IMG/VR virus record: IMGVR_UViG_3300045970_000319
Location: 1-34,951 of that record
DNA from: a virus
Strand: one strand, 5' to 3'
Length of the DNA stretch: 34,951 bases
Positions 22,696 through 30,592 of this stretch are shown piece by piece. The position numbers were made by a program, and so were the translations under genes. Under the pieces are notes generated by a model. The model made no database searches. It was not told the DNA's origin and worked only from the letters and a program-made list of their open reading frames with translations. The stretch's first letter is position 1; each line of letters opens with the position of its first letter.

Positions 22696-23301
22696 GTGTT
22701 CGTCATTGGAGAGGTAGAGGTCACCAACGAGGTTAGCCTTGCTCCCAGCGCGGTGCTGGCTGAGGGGGCTGTTGTCGGTGATGGAGACCTAACCGTAAAG
22801 GTCAACTCCTTCTACTACGACTTTGGCGGAGTCCACGGCAAATATGCGGGCTCCGTGGCGAATGCCGTTGCCAACAACGCCACCAACTACATCTACCTTA
22901 GCGAGTCCTACAGCCTAGGCGTCAGCCAGGTCAGTTACCCCGCTACCGCGCATATTCGACTAGCCAGGGTAATAGCTGCTGGCGGCATCATCGTTCGAGT
23001 GATTTTAGAGCGAGCCTTCTTTACTGCTGGGCTGGCTTCTTCTATCTCTAGTTCCGCCAAGGCCGGGATAGTGGTTCCCGGTAGCTTCAGTGGAACACCA
23101 AAGAGAGCCACTGTTGCCTTCACTTCTCCCTACGCAAGCACTTCGTACTCCATAGTGCTTACTGTGCTGACCGATGGCACGAAGACCTTCGTTACCGCTG
23201 TAGAGAGCAAGACGGTAAATGGATTTGTAGTGAATCTAGGAGCAAATAACCTCGCCAACCTAGTTGAAGTAGGGTGGCACACAATGGCGATTGGGAGTTA
23301 G
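22696..23301 (+). CDS. Fiber/tip protein with KATV-type domain
   Basis: 201 aa. The middle (NYIYLSESYSLGVSQVSYP, AHIRLARVIAAGGIIVRVI) is a known phage fiber strand pattern. The last 80 residues (GSFSGTPKRATVAFTSPY to the C-terminal HTMAIGS) match the end of the 23304 protein, so they share a tip domain. GTG 22696 is the first possible start: TAA at 22690-22692 is in frame just upstream. The SD is unclear, so the adjacent HNH insertion may have altered the 5' region. A TAGGTAC motif ends 7 nt before the start. Confidence 0.68.
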   Translation: MFVIGEVEVTNEVSLAPSAVLAEGAVVGDGDLTVKVNSFYYDFGGVHGKYAGSVANAVANNATNYIYLSESYSLGVSQVSYPATAHIRLARVIAAGGIIVRVILERAFFTAGLASSISSSAKAGIVVPGSFSGTPKRATVAFTSPYASTSYSIVLTVLTDGTKTFVTAVESKTVNGFVVNLGANNLANLVEVGWHTMAIGS

Positions 23302-23303
23302 AC

Positions 23304-25004
23304 ATGGCTATTCAGGTAGATGGAATCCTCTTTGATACGCTGTCGGCAGACCCAGGCACTCCCGTTGAAGGCCAGGTTTGGTACAACACCACCACCAAGC
23401 TCTTCGGCATTTACCGAAACGGCGCAGCATCTACCTTCTCAGATGCTTCGGCGCTAGGTGCCCACACGGGTAGCACCTCAAACCCGCACACCACGACTCT
23501 AGAGCAGGCTCGCACCGCTGGTGCCACCTTCGCTGGTGCCATCAACATGGGCGGCTTTGCCATCACCAACGTTGGTACCGGAACTACCAGTACCGACACC
23601 GCCCAAAGACAATGGGTAACTGACCAAATCAACTCTAAGGTTGCGGGGCTTGATTGGCAGGACCCGGTAATCAACAGCCTAGCGACCCCACCAGTATCCC
23701 CTGTTTCTGGAGACCGGTACCGCATTATCGCTACCGCGACTGGTGCTTGGGCGGCAAAAGAGAATCAAATTGCCCAATGGGGTGGAGCAGCCTGGGCCTA
23801 TACGGTCGCCACTGAGGGCTTCATCGTACGAGACATGACCGCAAATACGTACGTCGTATTTGATGGAACTGCCTGGGGGAACTTAGGCAATGCGGTGGAC
23901 CACAACTCCCTGCTCAATCTTGGCATAGGGGACGTCCACACGCAGTATCTCCCGTTAAGCGGGGGTAGGTCGATGACAGGTGCCCTCAATATGGGCACCA
24001 ACAACATCACCAATGTGGGTACGGTTGGCGGCATTACGATGTCGCAGGTAACTCCGTCCGCCCAAGTCATCGGGGCTGGCGCTGCCGGTGTTGCTACTTC
24101 ACTAAACCGCTCTGACCATGTTCATGCCCTGTCAGCTGCGGCCCCTACTGCTTTGGCTATTGGTAGCGCACAGGCAACCGGAACTTCAACTAGCGTTGCG
24201 GCTGCGGACCACGTTCACGCAATGCCGGGCTTTGCTTCTCCGGCGGCACAGACCATAGGCGCAGGCGCTGCTGGCGCCTCAGCTTCTGTTCCTCGTGCAG
24301 ACCACGTCCATGCGATGTCTGCGGGCTCCCCTACGGCCTTAACAGCCGGTGGGACACAGCTTACAGGCACCGCCACCACCGTGGCGGCCTCGGACCACGT
24401 TCACGCTACCCCGACTGCTGCCGCCATTGCCATTACGGATGCAACCAATGGCGCTGGAGCGTCCGCTAGCTTCGCCGCCGCTGACCACACTCACTCCCAC
24501 GGGCAACGAGGTGGTGGAACAACCGCAGCGCCCCTTCACTCCCTGGCCTCGGCAAGTGCTCCAGGCTTCCTGCCGCAATCCAATATGGTTGCGACGGTTA
24601 ATCCTGCCGTCTCGAATGATGGAACGCAGGGCTACTCTGTTGGGTCGCATTGGTACAACACCACGGCTCAAACCGTATGGACCGCCATCTCTGTAGCTAC
24701 TGGAGCTGCTGTTTGGAAGGAACTTACCAATACCTCCGGAGTGCTAGCTACCAAGTCTGGGAAGATGCTGGCGGCTTCTTTCGCTGGTAGCCCCAAGAAG
24801 GCCACTGTAACGTTCACTACTCCGTTTGTGGATGCGAACTACTCGGTGACAGTAAGCCCCGTCATCTCGGTCAGCGGTTCTTCATATGCCCCAGCTATTG
24901 AGAGCCAGTTGGCGGGAAGCTTCGTAATCAACATGGCTGCTGGCTCTATCGGCAGTCTTGTTAGCGCGAACTGGGTGGCTGTGAAGACCGGCGAGTCTGT
25001 ATAA
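23304..25004 (+). CDS. Fiber protein with DHVHA repeats
   Basis: 566 aa. N-terminus (VDGILFDTLSADPGTPVEGQ) is shared with the next gene and common in phage virion proteins. At about 110-210, a GDRYRIIA...AWAAKEN...AQW fiber domain. At about 270-410, repeats carrying DHVHAL, DHVHAM, DHVHAM, DHVHAT and DHTHSHG give HxH pairs, which in other fibers bind metal ions along a trimer. The end has the KKATV tip domain also found at 22696. ATG 23304 is chosen by GGGAG (23293-23297), 6 nt away. Confidence 0.82.
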   Translation: MAIQVDGILFDTLSADPGTPVEGQVWYNTTTKLFGIYRNGAASTFSDASALGAHTGSTSNPHTTTLEQARTAGATFAGAINMGGFAITNVGTGTTSTDTAQRQWVTDQINSKVAGLDWQDPVINSLATPPVSPVSGDRYRIIATATGAWAAKENQIAQWGGAAWAYTVATEGFIVRDMTANTYVVFDGTAWGNLGNAVDHNSLLNLGIGDVHTQYLPLSGGRSMTGALNMGTNNITNVGTVGGITMSQVTPSAQVIGAGAAGVATSLNRSDHVHALSAAAPTALAIGSAQATGTSTSVAAADHVHAMPGFASPAAQTIGAGAAGASASVPRADHVHAMSAGSPTALTAGGTQLTGTATTVAASDHVHATPTAAAIAITDATNGAGASASFAAADHTHSHGQRGGGTTAAPLHSLASASAPGFLPQSNMVATVNPAVSNDGTQGYSVGSHWYNTTAQTVWTAISVATGAAVWKELTNTSGVLATKSGKMLAASFAGSPKKATVTFTTPFVDANYSVTVSPVISVSGSSYAPAIESQLAGSFVINMAAGSIGSLVSANWVAVKTGESV

Positions 25005-25012
25005 AGGCATAG

Positions 25013-25717
25013 ATGCTTACTACTGACGGCATACTCTTCGATGTCTTGACGTCTGACCCTGGCTCTCCAGTTGAGGGCCAGCTGTGGTTCAACACCACAG
25101 ATAAGATGCTGAAGCTGTACCGCGCTACTGGAGGCACAACTGCGGTTCAGGCGAAAAGTAACATCACTACAACCGGCCCTCTTGTTACCAGTGATTCCAC
25201 AGCCGGGTACTCGATTGGTTCTCGCTGGTTAAACACTAGTGCTAATGAGGAATTTGTTTGTTGTGATGCGACAGCTTCTGCTGCTGTTTGGAAGAGCACC
25301 ACAGCGAACACAGGCGCCTCTAGCGCTTTAGTGCAAACAGCGTCGGCATCAATCTCCACAGATACCTCCACTACCTCTACATCATGGACTGACCTGCTGA
25401 CCTGTAACATCACTACAGGGGCAGGATTCCTCATAGCGATGGCGGACGTGTCGTTTGGGTGTAGCAGCTCCGGCAGTCGCCGTATGGGTATGCGGGTAAC
25501 TTTAGATGGCGTTGCTATGGGCGCAAGTTCTGTAGCCTCGTTCAGCACCGCGACGGGCGCACCCATGGCCTTAGTGGATAGAGACGCTGTTTCTGCCGGG
25601 GCACACGTGGTTAAAGTTCAGTGGCTAGTGCAAAGCGGCTATACGGCCTATTGCCGCCCCGTAGTCCGTCCTGATGATGAGCACGGGAAACTTGTAGTGC
25701 TAGAGGTAACGGCATGA
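25013..25717 (+). CDS. Fiber/tip protein, N-terminus paralogous to 23304
   Basis: 234 aa. DGILFDVLTSDPGSPVEGQ then LWFNTTDKMLKLYR matches the N-terminal attachment segment of the 23304 protein. The C-terminal half differs (from SWTDLLTCNITTGAGFLIAM), ending in a beta-rich domain with SAGAHVVKVQWLVQSGYTA. It is likely a fiber with a distinct tip. AAAGG overlapping the previous stop serves as SD. It overlaps the next gene by 4 nt (ATGA). Confidence 0.75.
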   Translation: MLTTDGILFDVLTSDPGSPVEGQLWFNTTDKMLKLYRATGGTTAVQAKSNITTTGPLVTSDSTAGYSIGSRWLNTSANEEFVCCDATASAAVWKSTTANTGASSALVQTASASISTDTSTTSTSWTDLLTCNITTGAGFLIAMADVSFGCSSSGSRRMGMRVTLDGVAMGASSVASFSTATGAPMALVDRDAVSAGAHVVKVQWLVQSGYTAYCRPVVRPDDEHGKLVVLEVTA

Positions 25718-26688
25718 GCAACTACAGCTACACCATTTCTACTGATTTTCTGAACGGCAAAGTTGACTCCGCCAGACTCACTCAAGAGATTAGAACATCA
25801 GCTATCGCGATAGCACTCGACAGCATCAATACTGCTGGAGATACCTGCACTATCTCCTTCAGGGCTACACTATCTAGTGGCTCGATAACCATTCTTGCGG
25901 GGATTGTAGCCGCGCACTCGGGGGAGCCATTACCGGACAACACTCTCACCAAGGTGCAGCAGTATGTTGCTGAGGGAGTATTGGCCCCTGTGGCGACAGA
26001 CGGTAAGCCGTATACGCTGCCCAATTGTTTCCCCGGAGAGGTGATTCTTAACTTCGCTGGATGCTCTGACGGCACAGCTCAGAGATTCGCGGGGGACCTG
26101 TTCGGACTACAGCAAGCGGGCGTAGGTACCGCCACCCAAATTCTGTCGTTCCTAGATGGCATGTACCTAGCCGGGGGGCACGTAGCCTGGGAGGGTGGCG
26201 GGTACGGGTCTTTTGTGGACTTCGTTTTGACTGCGCCTGCTACTACCACCAAAGCGCCTGCGACTTCGGGCGCTGGAAACTGCAACAAGGTCCCTACGGG
26301 GTATGGGTTCAACATCATTGTCCCCGCAGCAGGTAATGGCCAATACGACCTGGATGCCACCACCCCGGTTCCGGCTAATGATGACGAGTCTTACGCCCAA
26401 ACAGGGTACTGGGAGTCTTCAGACCCCTGGTTGGGGAACGGGGTGTTAACACCCGGCGTTCCGACTAAAGCTAAGTACAACCTGTTTGATGCCTCGTTGG
26501 AGTTAACGCACTTCTGTAAGTTGCATCTGTTTTGCAGCTCAGGAGCGCGAGACTTAATCGCTCCCGCCATTAAGCCCAAATGGGTTCTGCCGGAATGGAA
26601 AATGAAGGTCTCTATCTACAACGCAGTTTCCGCCAACACCTTGACGGCGGTTTGGGACCTGATGATTGCTCGCAGGAAGACAGTGTGA
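25714..26688 (+). CDS. Unknown structural protein at end of fiber region
   Basis: 324 aa. No motif is recognised. The N-terminal third has SYTISTDFLNGKVDSARLTQ and looks alpha/beta; the centre has Gly-rich turns; the C-terminus (KPKWVLPEWKMKVSIYNAV) is helical. It starts in ATGA overlap with the preceding fiber gene, so it is probably part of the same tip or adhesin set. There is no signal peptide. Confidence 0.62.
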   Translation: MSNYSYTISTDFLNGKVDSARLTQEIRTSAIAIALDSINTAGDTCTISFRATLSSGSITILAGIVAAHSGEPLPDNTLTKVQQYVAEGVLAPVATDGKPYTLPNCFPGEVILNFAGCSDGTAQRFAGDLFGLQQAGVGTATQILSFLDGMYLAGGHVAWEGGGYGSFVDFVLTAPATTTKAPATSGAGNCNKVPTGYGFNIIVPAAGNGQYDLDATTPVPANDDESYAQTGYWESSDPWLGNGVLTPGVPTKAKYNLFDASLELTHFCKLHLFCSSGARDLIAPAIKPKWVLPEWKMKVSIYNAVSANTLTAVWDLMIARRKTV

Positions 26689-26727
26689 GAGGGTGGTGCT
26701 ACAACAACTCGCTAGTGTAGGTACTTC

Positions 26728-27042
26728 ATGGCGGCGGATACGGTGATGGGGGCGGAGCTAGATCTGGTCAAGCAGCAGCTTCAAACTGACATTTTTGATC
26801 TGAAGGAACAAATTTCTATCTTTCAGGCAAGACTCGCGGCACTAGAGGCGCAAGTGGCCCATATCGAACCGATGGTCGAGGCTCGCTCTAGTCGTACCGA
26901 AAAGCTGGTGCTGATGCTCCAGCTGGAGCTTCAGCGCTTCCACAAAGCTTTTGATGTGCACGAGACTAAAGAGGGAACACACCAGGAAAAAGTCGAGAAG
27001 GCTCTGGATGTGCTGTTGGAGCGTTCGGGAGCGGGGCTATGA
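26728..27042 (+). CDS. Coiled-coil protein
   Basis: 104 aa, almost entirely heptad-like helix (LDLVKQQLQTDIFDLKEQIS, then FQARLAALEAQVAHIEPMVE), highly charged, without membrane segments. A TAGGTAC motif ends 3 nt before the ATG. It overlaps the next gene by 4 nt. It may be a cytoplasmic partner of the membrane protein that follows, or a structural component. Confidence 0.6.
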   Translation: MAADTVMGAELDLVKQQLQTDIFDLKEQISIFQARLAALEAQVAHIEPMVEARSSRTEKLVLMLQLELQRFHKAFDVHETKEGTHQEKVEKALDVLLERSGAGL

Positions 27043-27350
27043 AGATACCGGGCGTATATCCAATTGTCACGGGGCAGACTTTTTTCGATGTTCCCACTGC
27101 TATCCACTTTGCCTTCTGGTTCTTTGCGGGGTCTGGTGTTTACTACCTTCGGCTTAATCGCTGGTGGTCTATGTTGGGCTGCCTGGTGGTTGCTTTTGCG
27201 TGGGAAGCGCTAGAGCGGTTTTTGGAAAAGAAGCTACCGACCATCTTTCTGCATCCGGAGAATTTCCTAAACGGCTGGGTCTCTGACCCACTGATGTGCG
27301 TTTTTGGGCTGCTGGCAGTTTGGTATGCTTTAGACCACTGGACCTTCTAA
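27039..27350 (+). CDS. Small membrane protein (holin candidate)
   Basis: 103 aa with two or three hydrophobic segments: about 20-38 (AIHFAFWFFAGSGVYYL), 44-58 (WSMLGCLVVAFAWEAL) and 82-98 (DPLMCVFGLLAVWYAL). WEALE...N.W.SDPL resembles a conserved motif of small phage or bacterial membrane proteins of unknown role. Its neighbour is a cysteine hydrolase, so a holin role is plausible but unproven. Confidence 0.55.
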   Translation: MKIPGVYPIVTGQTFFDVPTAIHFAFWFFAGSGVYYLRLNRWWSMLGCLVVAFAWEALERFLEKKLPTIFLHPENFLNGWVSDPLMCVFGLLAVWYALDHWTF

Positions 27351-27881
27351 ATGAGCCGCCCTGCGCCTACCGAGTTGCAGACTCGCATTGGGTTTTCAAC
27401 GCAGACCAAAAACCCACTCTCTAGGCTGATTCGATGGCTCAGTAAGTCTACAGTCAGCCACTCGTTCCTTATTTACCATGATGTTGATTTTGACAGGGAC
27501 ATGGTCATGGAGGCCACAGAGGGCGGCTTCCGCATTGTGCCGCTCGACAAGTTCTCTCAACAGAACTTTGTGGTGGCGGTCTTTACCCCCAAGTACTCCA
27601 TCGAGATGGGACTCAAGGCCTCAGTAGACTGGTTGGGCGAGCACTTCGACTATGCTGGACTGGTAGGCATGGCGTTCGTCTCTTTGGGTCGCTGGCTCCG
27701 CCGTAAGTGGAATAACCCCTGGGCTAGCTCTAAGGCGATGTTTTGTTCTGAGGCGGTAGTCCGCGTCCTACAGGCCTCGAACTACCCAGGTGCTGAGGGG
27801 ATGCTGCCGACCAATACGAGCCCAGAGGATCTGCTGGAGTTCTTCCACAAAGAGAGAGCCAGTGTTCCGGGTAGCGTGTGA
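27351..27881 (+). CDS. Permuted papain-fold hydrolase (YiiX/NlpC-P60-like)
   Basis: 176 aa. Circularly permuted papain order: H37 in STVSHSFLIYHD, E54 in VMEATEGGF, a GEHFDYAGLVG stretch, and the nucleophile C132 in MFCSEAVVRVL. This matches YiiX/YebB/LRAT-like and viral NlpC/P60-like hydrolases, which act on amide or ester bonds in peptidoglycan or lipids. No signal peptide is seen. It abuts the membrane protein without a gap and overlaps the next gene. Whether it is a lysin or acts on another substrate cannot be decided. Confidence 0.7.
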   Translation: MSRPAPTELQTRIGFSTQTKNPLSRLIRWLSKSTVSHSFLIYHDVDFDRDMVMEATEGGFRIVPLDKFSQQNFVVAVFTPKYSIEMGLKASVDWLGEHFDYAGLVGMAFVSLGRWLRRKWNNPWASSKAMFCSEAVVRVLQASNYPGAEGMLPTNTSPEDLLEFFHKERASVPGSV

Positions 27882-28089
27882 GGTAGCGGTAGGAGCTATC
27901 GACGGGGTCAACCGCGAATTCTCGGTCAGCTCGAACTACGCGCCCAATACTCCAGTGGTGTTCCTCAACGGGTTGACGCTACGACGGGACTGGGCGGACG
28001 GCTGGGAAGAGCTAGGCGCGAATCGCATTCGGCTGAGAATACCTCCACTACCCGGCGACGCCATTCAGGTTTACTTCCAGTTTATGTAG
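27862..28089 (+). CDS. Small phage module with DGVNREF and FLNGL motifs
   Basis: 75 aa from GTG 27862. It contains GAIDGVNREFSVSSNYAPNT, then VVFLNGLTLRRDWADGWEEL and GDAIQVYF, a small beta domain that occurs alone or at the ends of virion proteins in many phages. The start is uncertain because SD AGAGAG is weak; it overlaps the hydrolase 3' end. Its stop (TAG, 28087-28089) overlaps the palindrome. Confidence 0.6.
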   Translation: MFRVACEVAVGAIDGVNREFSVSSNYAPNTPVVFLNGLTLRRDWADGWEELGANRIRLRIPPLPGDAIQVYFQFM

Positions 28090-28104
28090 CGACCACGTGG
28101 TCGC
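28089..28104. promoter_or_regulatory. Dispersed palindrome, copy 5 (perfect, intergenic)
   Basis: GCGACCACGTGGTCGC, perfect 16-bp palindrome starting at the last base of the preceding stop codon and 19 bp before the next ATG (28124). A -10-like sequence is not clear here. It marks the boundary between two gene blocks. Confidence 0.6.
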
Positions 28105-28123
28105 TAGTTCCTTTGAGGGGCAG

Positions 28124-28300
28124 ATGCGGAGAAATAAGCCTCGGGCTCGCCCTCCTAAGAGATGTACAGAACTCGTAGAAAAAGGCAGACACACAGAGTA
28201 TGCTGCTGCCCTTAAAGGTTGGAAGGACTGCCTAAAAGAGGCGGTCAGTATTCGTAATCGGCATTTGCTTCGCTCGGAGGAACCACATGAGCACAATTAG
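28124..28300 (+). CDS. Small basic protein
   Basis: 58 aa from ATG 28124, with GAGGGG at about 28115. It is Arg/Lys-rich (RRNKPRARPPKR) and helical at the C-terminus (YAAALKGWKDCLKEAVS). The frame continues upstream to a GTG at 28097 inside the palindrome, but the SD supports 28124. It overlaps the next gene (28287). Nucleic-acid binding is possible; no family recognised. Confidence 0.55.
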   Translation: MRRNKPRARPPKRCTELVEKGRHTEYAAALKGWKDCLKEAVSIRNRHLLRSEEPHEHN

Positions 28301-28907
28301 CTACAGTTTGAATGAGGCTATTGAACGCCGGTTCACGGAAGCATTTCTTCGCGACATGTTGGAGGGCTCCAAGCATCTCCCGCAGGCCCTTCAGGACATT
28401 CATGCTGAAATTAAGGCGATGAAGAAGCACCCAAACTCGACTTACCGCCGTAACCTTCATCGGCAGGCGTTGGTTCTAGCCAAGAAGCACGGACTGGACA
28501 GCTTGGCGCACTTTCATCGCGAGACCCGTAAGGCGCTGAAGCGCGACTCAGATAACAAGCCTAAGCGCAAACTCTACGCAAAAGTCGCATCAGGAAAAAG
28601 TCTTCCGGTGAAGTTAGGGAAGAGCCGGTTGGACGCTGAGCCGCTGATGCACGCTCACGAGGGCATCCAGGTGGTTCGGCCCACGCAATCGGTGAGCGCA
28701 AGCTCTATCGGGGCTTGGACCCGGTTAGAGGGGTTGCGCGACGCCATACTTAACCTAGCCCCAGTGCCCCCTGGAGTACGTGACGTGGCGCGGGCTGTTG
28801 ATGGTGTAAAGCAGGGCATTAAGAAAAAGATTGGGGATGCTGCGAAGAAGACTGGCATCTCGAAGGTAATCCCGCCTGGAGTTGAGTGGGTTGCGGGAAT
28901 GGTGTAG
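28287..28907 (+). CDS. Basic helical protein, unknown
   Basis: 206 aa. Lys/His/Arg-rich with helical N-terminal half (FTEAFLRDMLEGSKHLPQAL, RRNLHRQALVLAKKHGLD) and a C-terminus containing VPPGVRDVARAVDGVKQGIK and another GV-rich end. GGAGG at 28277-28281 supports the ATG. Together with the histidine-rich protein downstream it may be a virion protein that travels with the DNA (inference from charge and placement only). Confidence 0.58.
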   Translation: MSTISYSLNEAIERRFTEAFLRDMLEGSKHLPQALQDIHAEIKAMKKHPNSTYRRNLHRQALVLAKKHGLDSLAHFHRETRKALKRDSDNKPKRKLYAKVASGKSLPVKLGKSRLDAEPLMHAHEGIQVVRPTQSVSASSIGAWTRLEGLRDAILNLAPVPPGVRDVARAVDGVKQGIKKKIGDAAKKTGISKVIPPGVEWVAGMV

Positions 28908-28909
28908 CG

Positions 28910-29089
28910 ATGAAAATTTCGTGGAAGTCCGGGATGGACCCGGCACTAAAGAAGAAGAAGTGACAGTCCAACTCGTGCCCAGGTGGGGACGAAGGACATC
29001 AACTGCTGCTAAAACGCCTAGAGCGGATGAAGGCGTTGGCCCGAGAAAAGGAGACCGGTAATGAAGATCCTAGCCGAACGTCTAAATAA
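28910..29089 (+). pseudogene. Small ORF with in-frame TGA, or overlapping micro-ORFs
   Basis: ATG 28910 opens MKISWKSGMDPALKKKK, then TGA at 28961-28963. The same frame continues for 41 codons with coding-like content (CPGGDEGHQLLLKRLERMKA) to TAA at 29087-29089. Readings: a gene broken by a nonsense mutation, UGA readthrough, or a 17-aa peptide. A GTG at 28960 overlaps the TGA (GTGA) and opens a 33-aa ORF ending TAATG with the next gene, an alternative coupling. Whichever is true, this stretch is not simply empty. Confidence 0.4.
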
Positions 29090-30053
29090 GATGGTTGCGC
29101 TTCTGGAAACGGAGTCTGAGGACTTGCCTACGCTAAACCCTCCAGCGAATAAGCTGCATCTAACTAGACGAGGTACTAAATTCTCCAAATTGCTCAAAAC
29201 CGGTTATGTCAAGAAGAAGCCAGCCCGGGGCTATCGGCCTCACCCTGGCACTAGATTGAATGATACGGAGCGCGCTTCTAATGAGGTAAAGCTACACGCG
29301 GCACATGTAGCCGCAGCGCACAAACACCACCACAACGCTAATAACCACGCCGGGTACATAGCTCAAATAACTCGTGCAATGCCGGACGGTGCAGAAACGG
29401 CAGAGGCGATGCACCACCACGAGACTGAACGTGCAAGGTGGGCTCGTAAGGCTAAAATTCAGAACGTAAAAGCCAAACAGTACCCTAAGGAGCATAAATC
29501 CCATGTGGACCATGCTCATGGGGCCGAAGTAGCCGCCAACCACGCCGCAGCCCACGCACTGGTGCTTTCGAGGCTTGCGCGCCATGGCGCAACAACCGCA
29601 GCAGAAATGCAGCATCACGCAGATGAGCACGCAAAGCACGCAGATGCTGCCCAGCATCACGCCATCTCAGCGGAGCGCGAAACTACTGACTCCAGAGTAA
29701 CGCGCGGGGTTGACGCTAAGACCAAGAAGCCCTACGAAGACGACGACATTAAAGATGCCGCTGTAGATTCTGGAGCTATGCGCAAGCTGCGCGCTAAACA
29801 AGGCGTGGAACCCGAAACTCGCATGGCTCACGCAGATCATGTGAGGTTGGCTAACGAGGCCGCCGCTAAGGCAGCAGCGCACCAAAAGAAGGTTAAGGAA
29901 CTCGATAACGCCCCTCCGATTAAAAACAGCGAGGAACTGCTCCACCACGTAACTCAACACAGCAAGGAGCTTTGGCGGAAGCATCGTCACATCCGCAAGG
30001 CTGGCCAGCTATACTCCAGCTTAAAGAAGCGGTTCGGCGCTAACGCCCAATAA
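29061..30053 (+). CDS. Histidine-rich helical protein
   Basis: 330 aa, about 33 of them His (10%). The His residues cluster in repeated helix-like patterns (AHKHHHNANNHAG, AMHHHETERARWA, DHAHGAEVAANHAAAHALV, HHADEHAKHADAAQHHA), giving Ala/His-rich heptads; the N-terminus MKILAERLNKMVALL is amphipathic. GGAG (29050-29053), 7 nt from the ATG, is a good SD. No family recognised. Metal binding or pH-sensitive helix packing are possible roles. The codons are ordinary, so it is not a simple-repeat artifact. Confidence 0.7.
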   Translation: MKILAERLNKMVALLETESEDLPTLNPPANKLHLTRRGTKFSKLLKTGYVKKKPARGYRPHPGTRLNDTERASNEVKLHAAHVAAAHKHHHNANNHAGYIAQITRAMPDGAETAEAMHHHETERARWARKAKIQNVKAKQYPKEHKSHVDHAHGAEVAANHAAAHALVLSRLARHGATTAAEMQHHADEHAKHADAAQHHAISAERETTDSRVTRGVDAKTKKPYEDDDIKDAAVDSGAMRKLRAKQGVEPETRMAHADHVRLANEAAAKAAAHQKKVKELDNAPPIKNSEELLHHVTQHSKELWRKHRHIRKAGQLYSSLKKRFGANAQ

Positions 30054-30058
30054 CCTAT

Positions 30059-30592
30059 ATGGCTAAAAACTTCTGTGCGGCAGCATTGGTACTATTGGCG
30101 GGCTGCGCCACTCTACAGCCTGTGCCGCTGACCGTTCCGGAGTCTAAGCATGTAGAGGACGAGCCCCTGCCGACAGACCCCGCTACCGAAAAGGTGGCTT
30201 CTCCGGACGGGGATTGGGTGGTCCCCTTGAACGAGGAAGACTGCATCACCAAAGACGGTAAACTCGTCAGTGATGCGCCGAAACCTTGTCCGGGCAAAGG
30301 AGGGCTACTCTTCTCAGAAGAGAAGGCAGCTCGGCTGAAGCTCTACCAGATTGGGTACATCCAGCTGCGTGGAAACTACATCGCCGACAGAAGAGTTTGG
30401 TTGGTGCACCGCGAGCTTTATGAGTCCCGGCTCAAGGATGCAGGAGAAGCATTGCAGCGCGCACAGCCTTCGTGGTTCGAGAAACACTCATTTCAGCTTG
30501 GAGTGTTGGGCGGTGCGGTCATCGGAGCCGGAATGGCAGTAGGAATCATATATGCCGTTGCGCCAGCCTTTAAGGCGGCACCCGCTCCGTGA
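30059..30592 (+). CDS. Putative unimolecular spanin (lipoprotein with C-terminal TM)
   Basis: 177 aa. N-terminus has a lipoprotein signal (CAAALVLLAGCATLQ) with lipobox L13-A-G-C16. The middle is soluble and charged. Residues about 146-167 (LGVLGGAVIGAGMAVGIIYAV) form one TM helix near the C-terminus. An outer-membrane lipid at one end and an inner-membrane helix at the other is the plan of T1 gp11-type u-spanins, which fuse the two membranes in the last step of lysis. Nearby hydrolases support a lysis role. An ordinary lipoprotein with a hydrophobic tail is the alternative. The SD is poor. Confidence 0.6.
   Translation: MAKNFCAAALVLLAGCATLQPVPLTVPESKHVEDEPLPTDPATEKVASPDGDWVVPLNEEDCITKDGKLVSDAPKPCPGKGGLLFSEEKAARLKLYQIGYIQLRGNYIADRRVWLVHRELYESRLKDAGEALQRAQPSWFEKHSFQLGVLGGAVIGAGMAVGIIYAVAPAFKAAPAP

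Noticed and set aside
24097-24499. Half-palindromes (GACCACGT) in the fiber
   Set aside because: They encode the DHVHA repeats and lack the second arm, so they are not copies of the dispersed palindrome.
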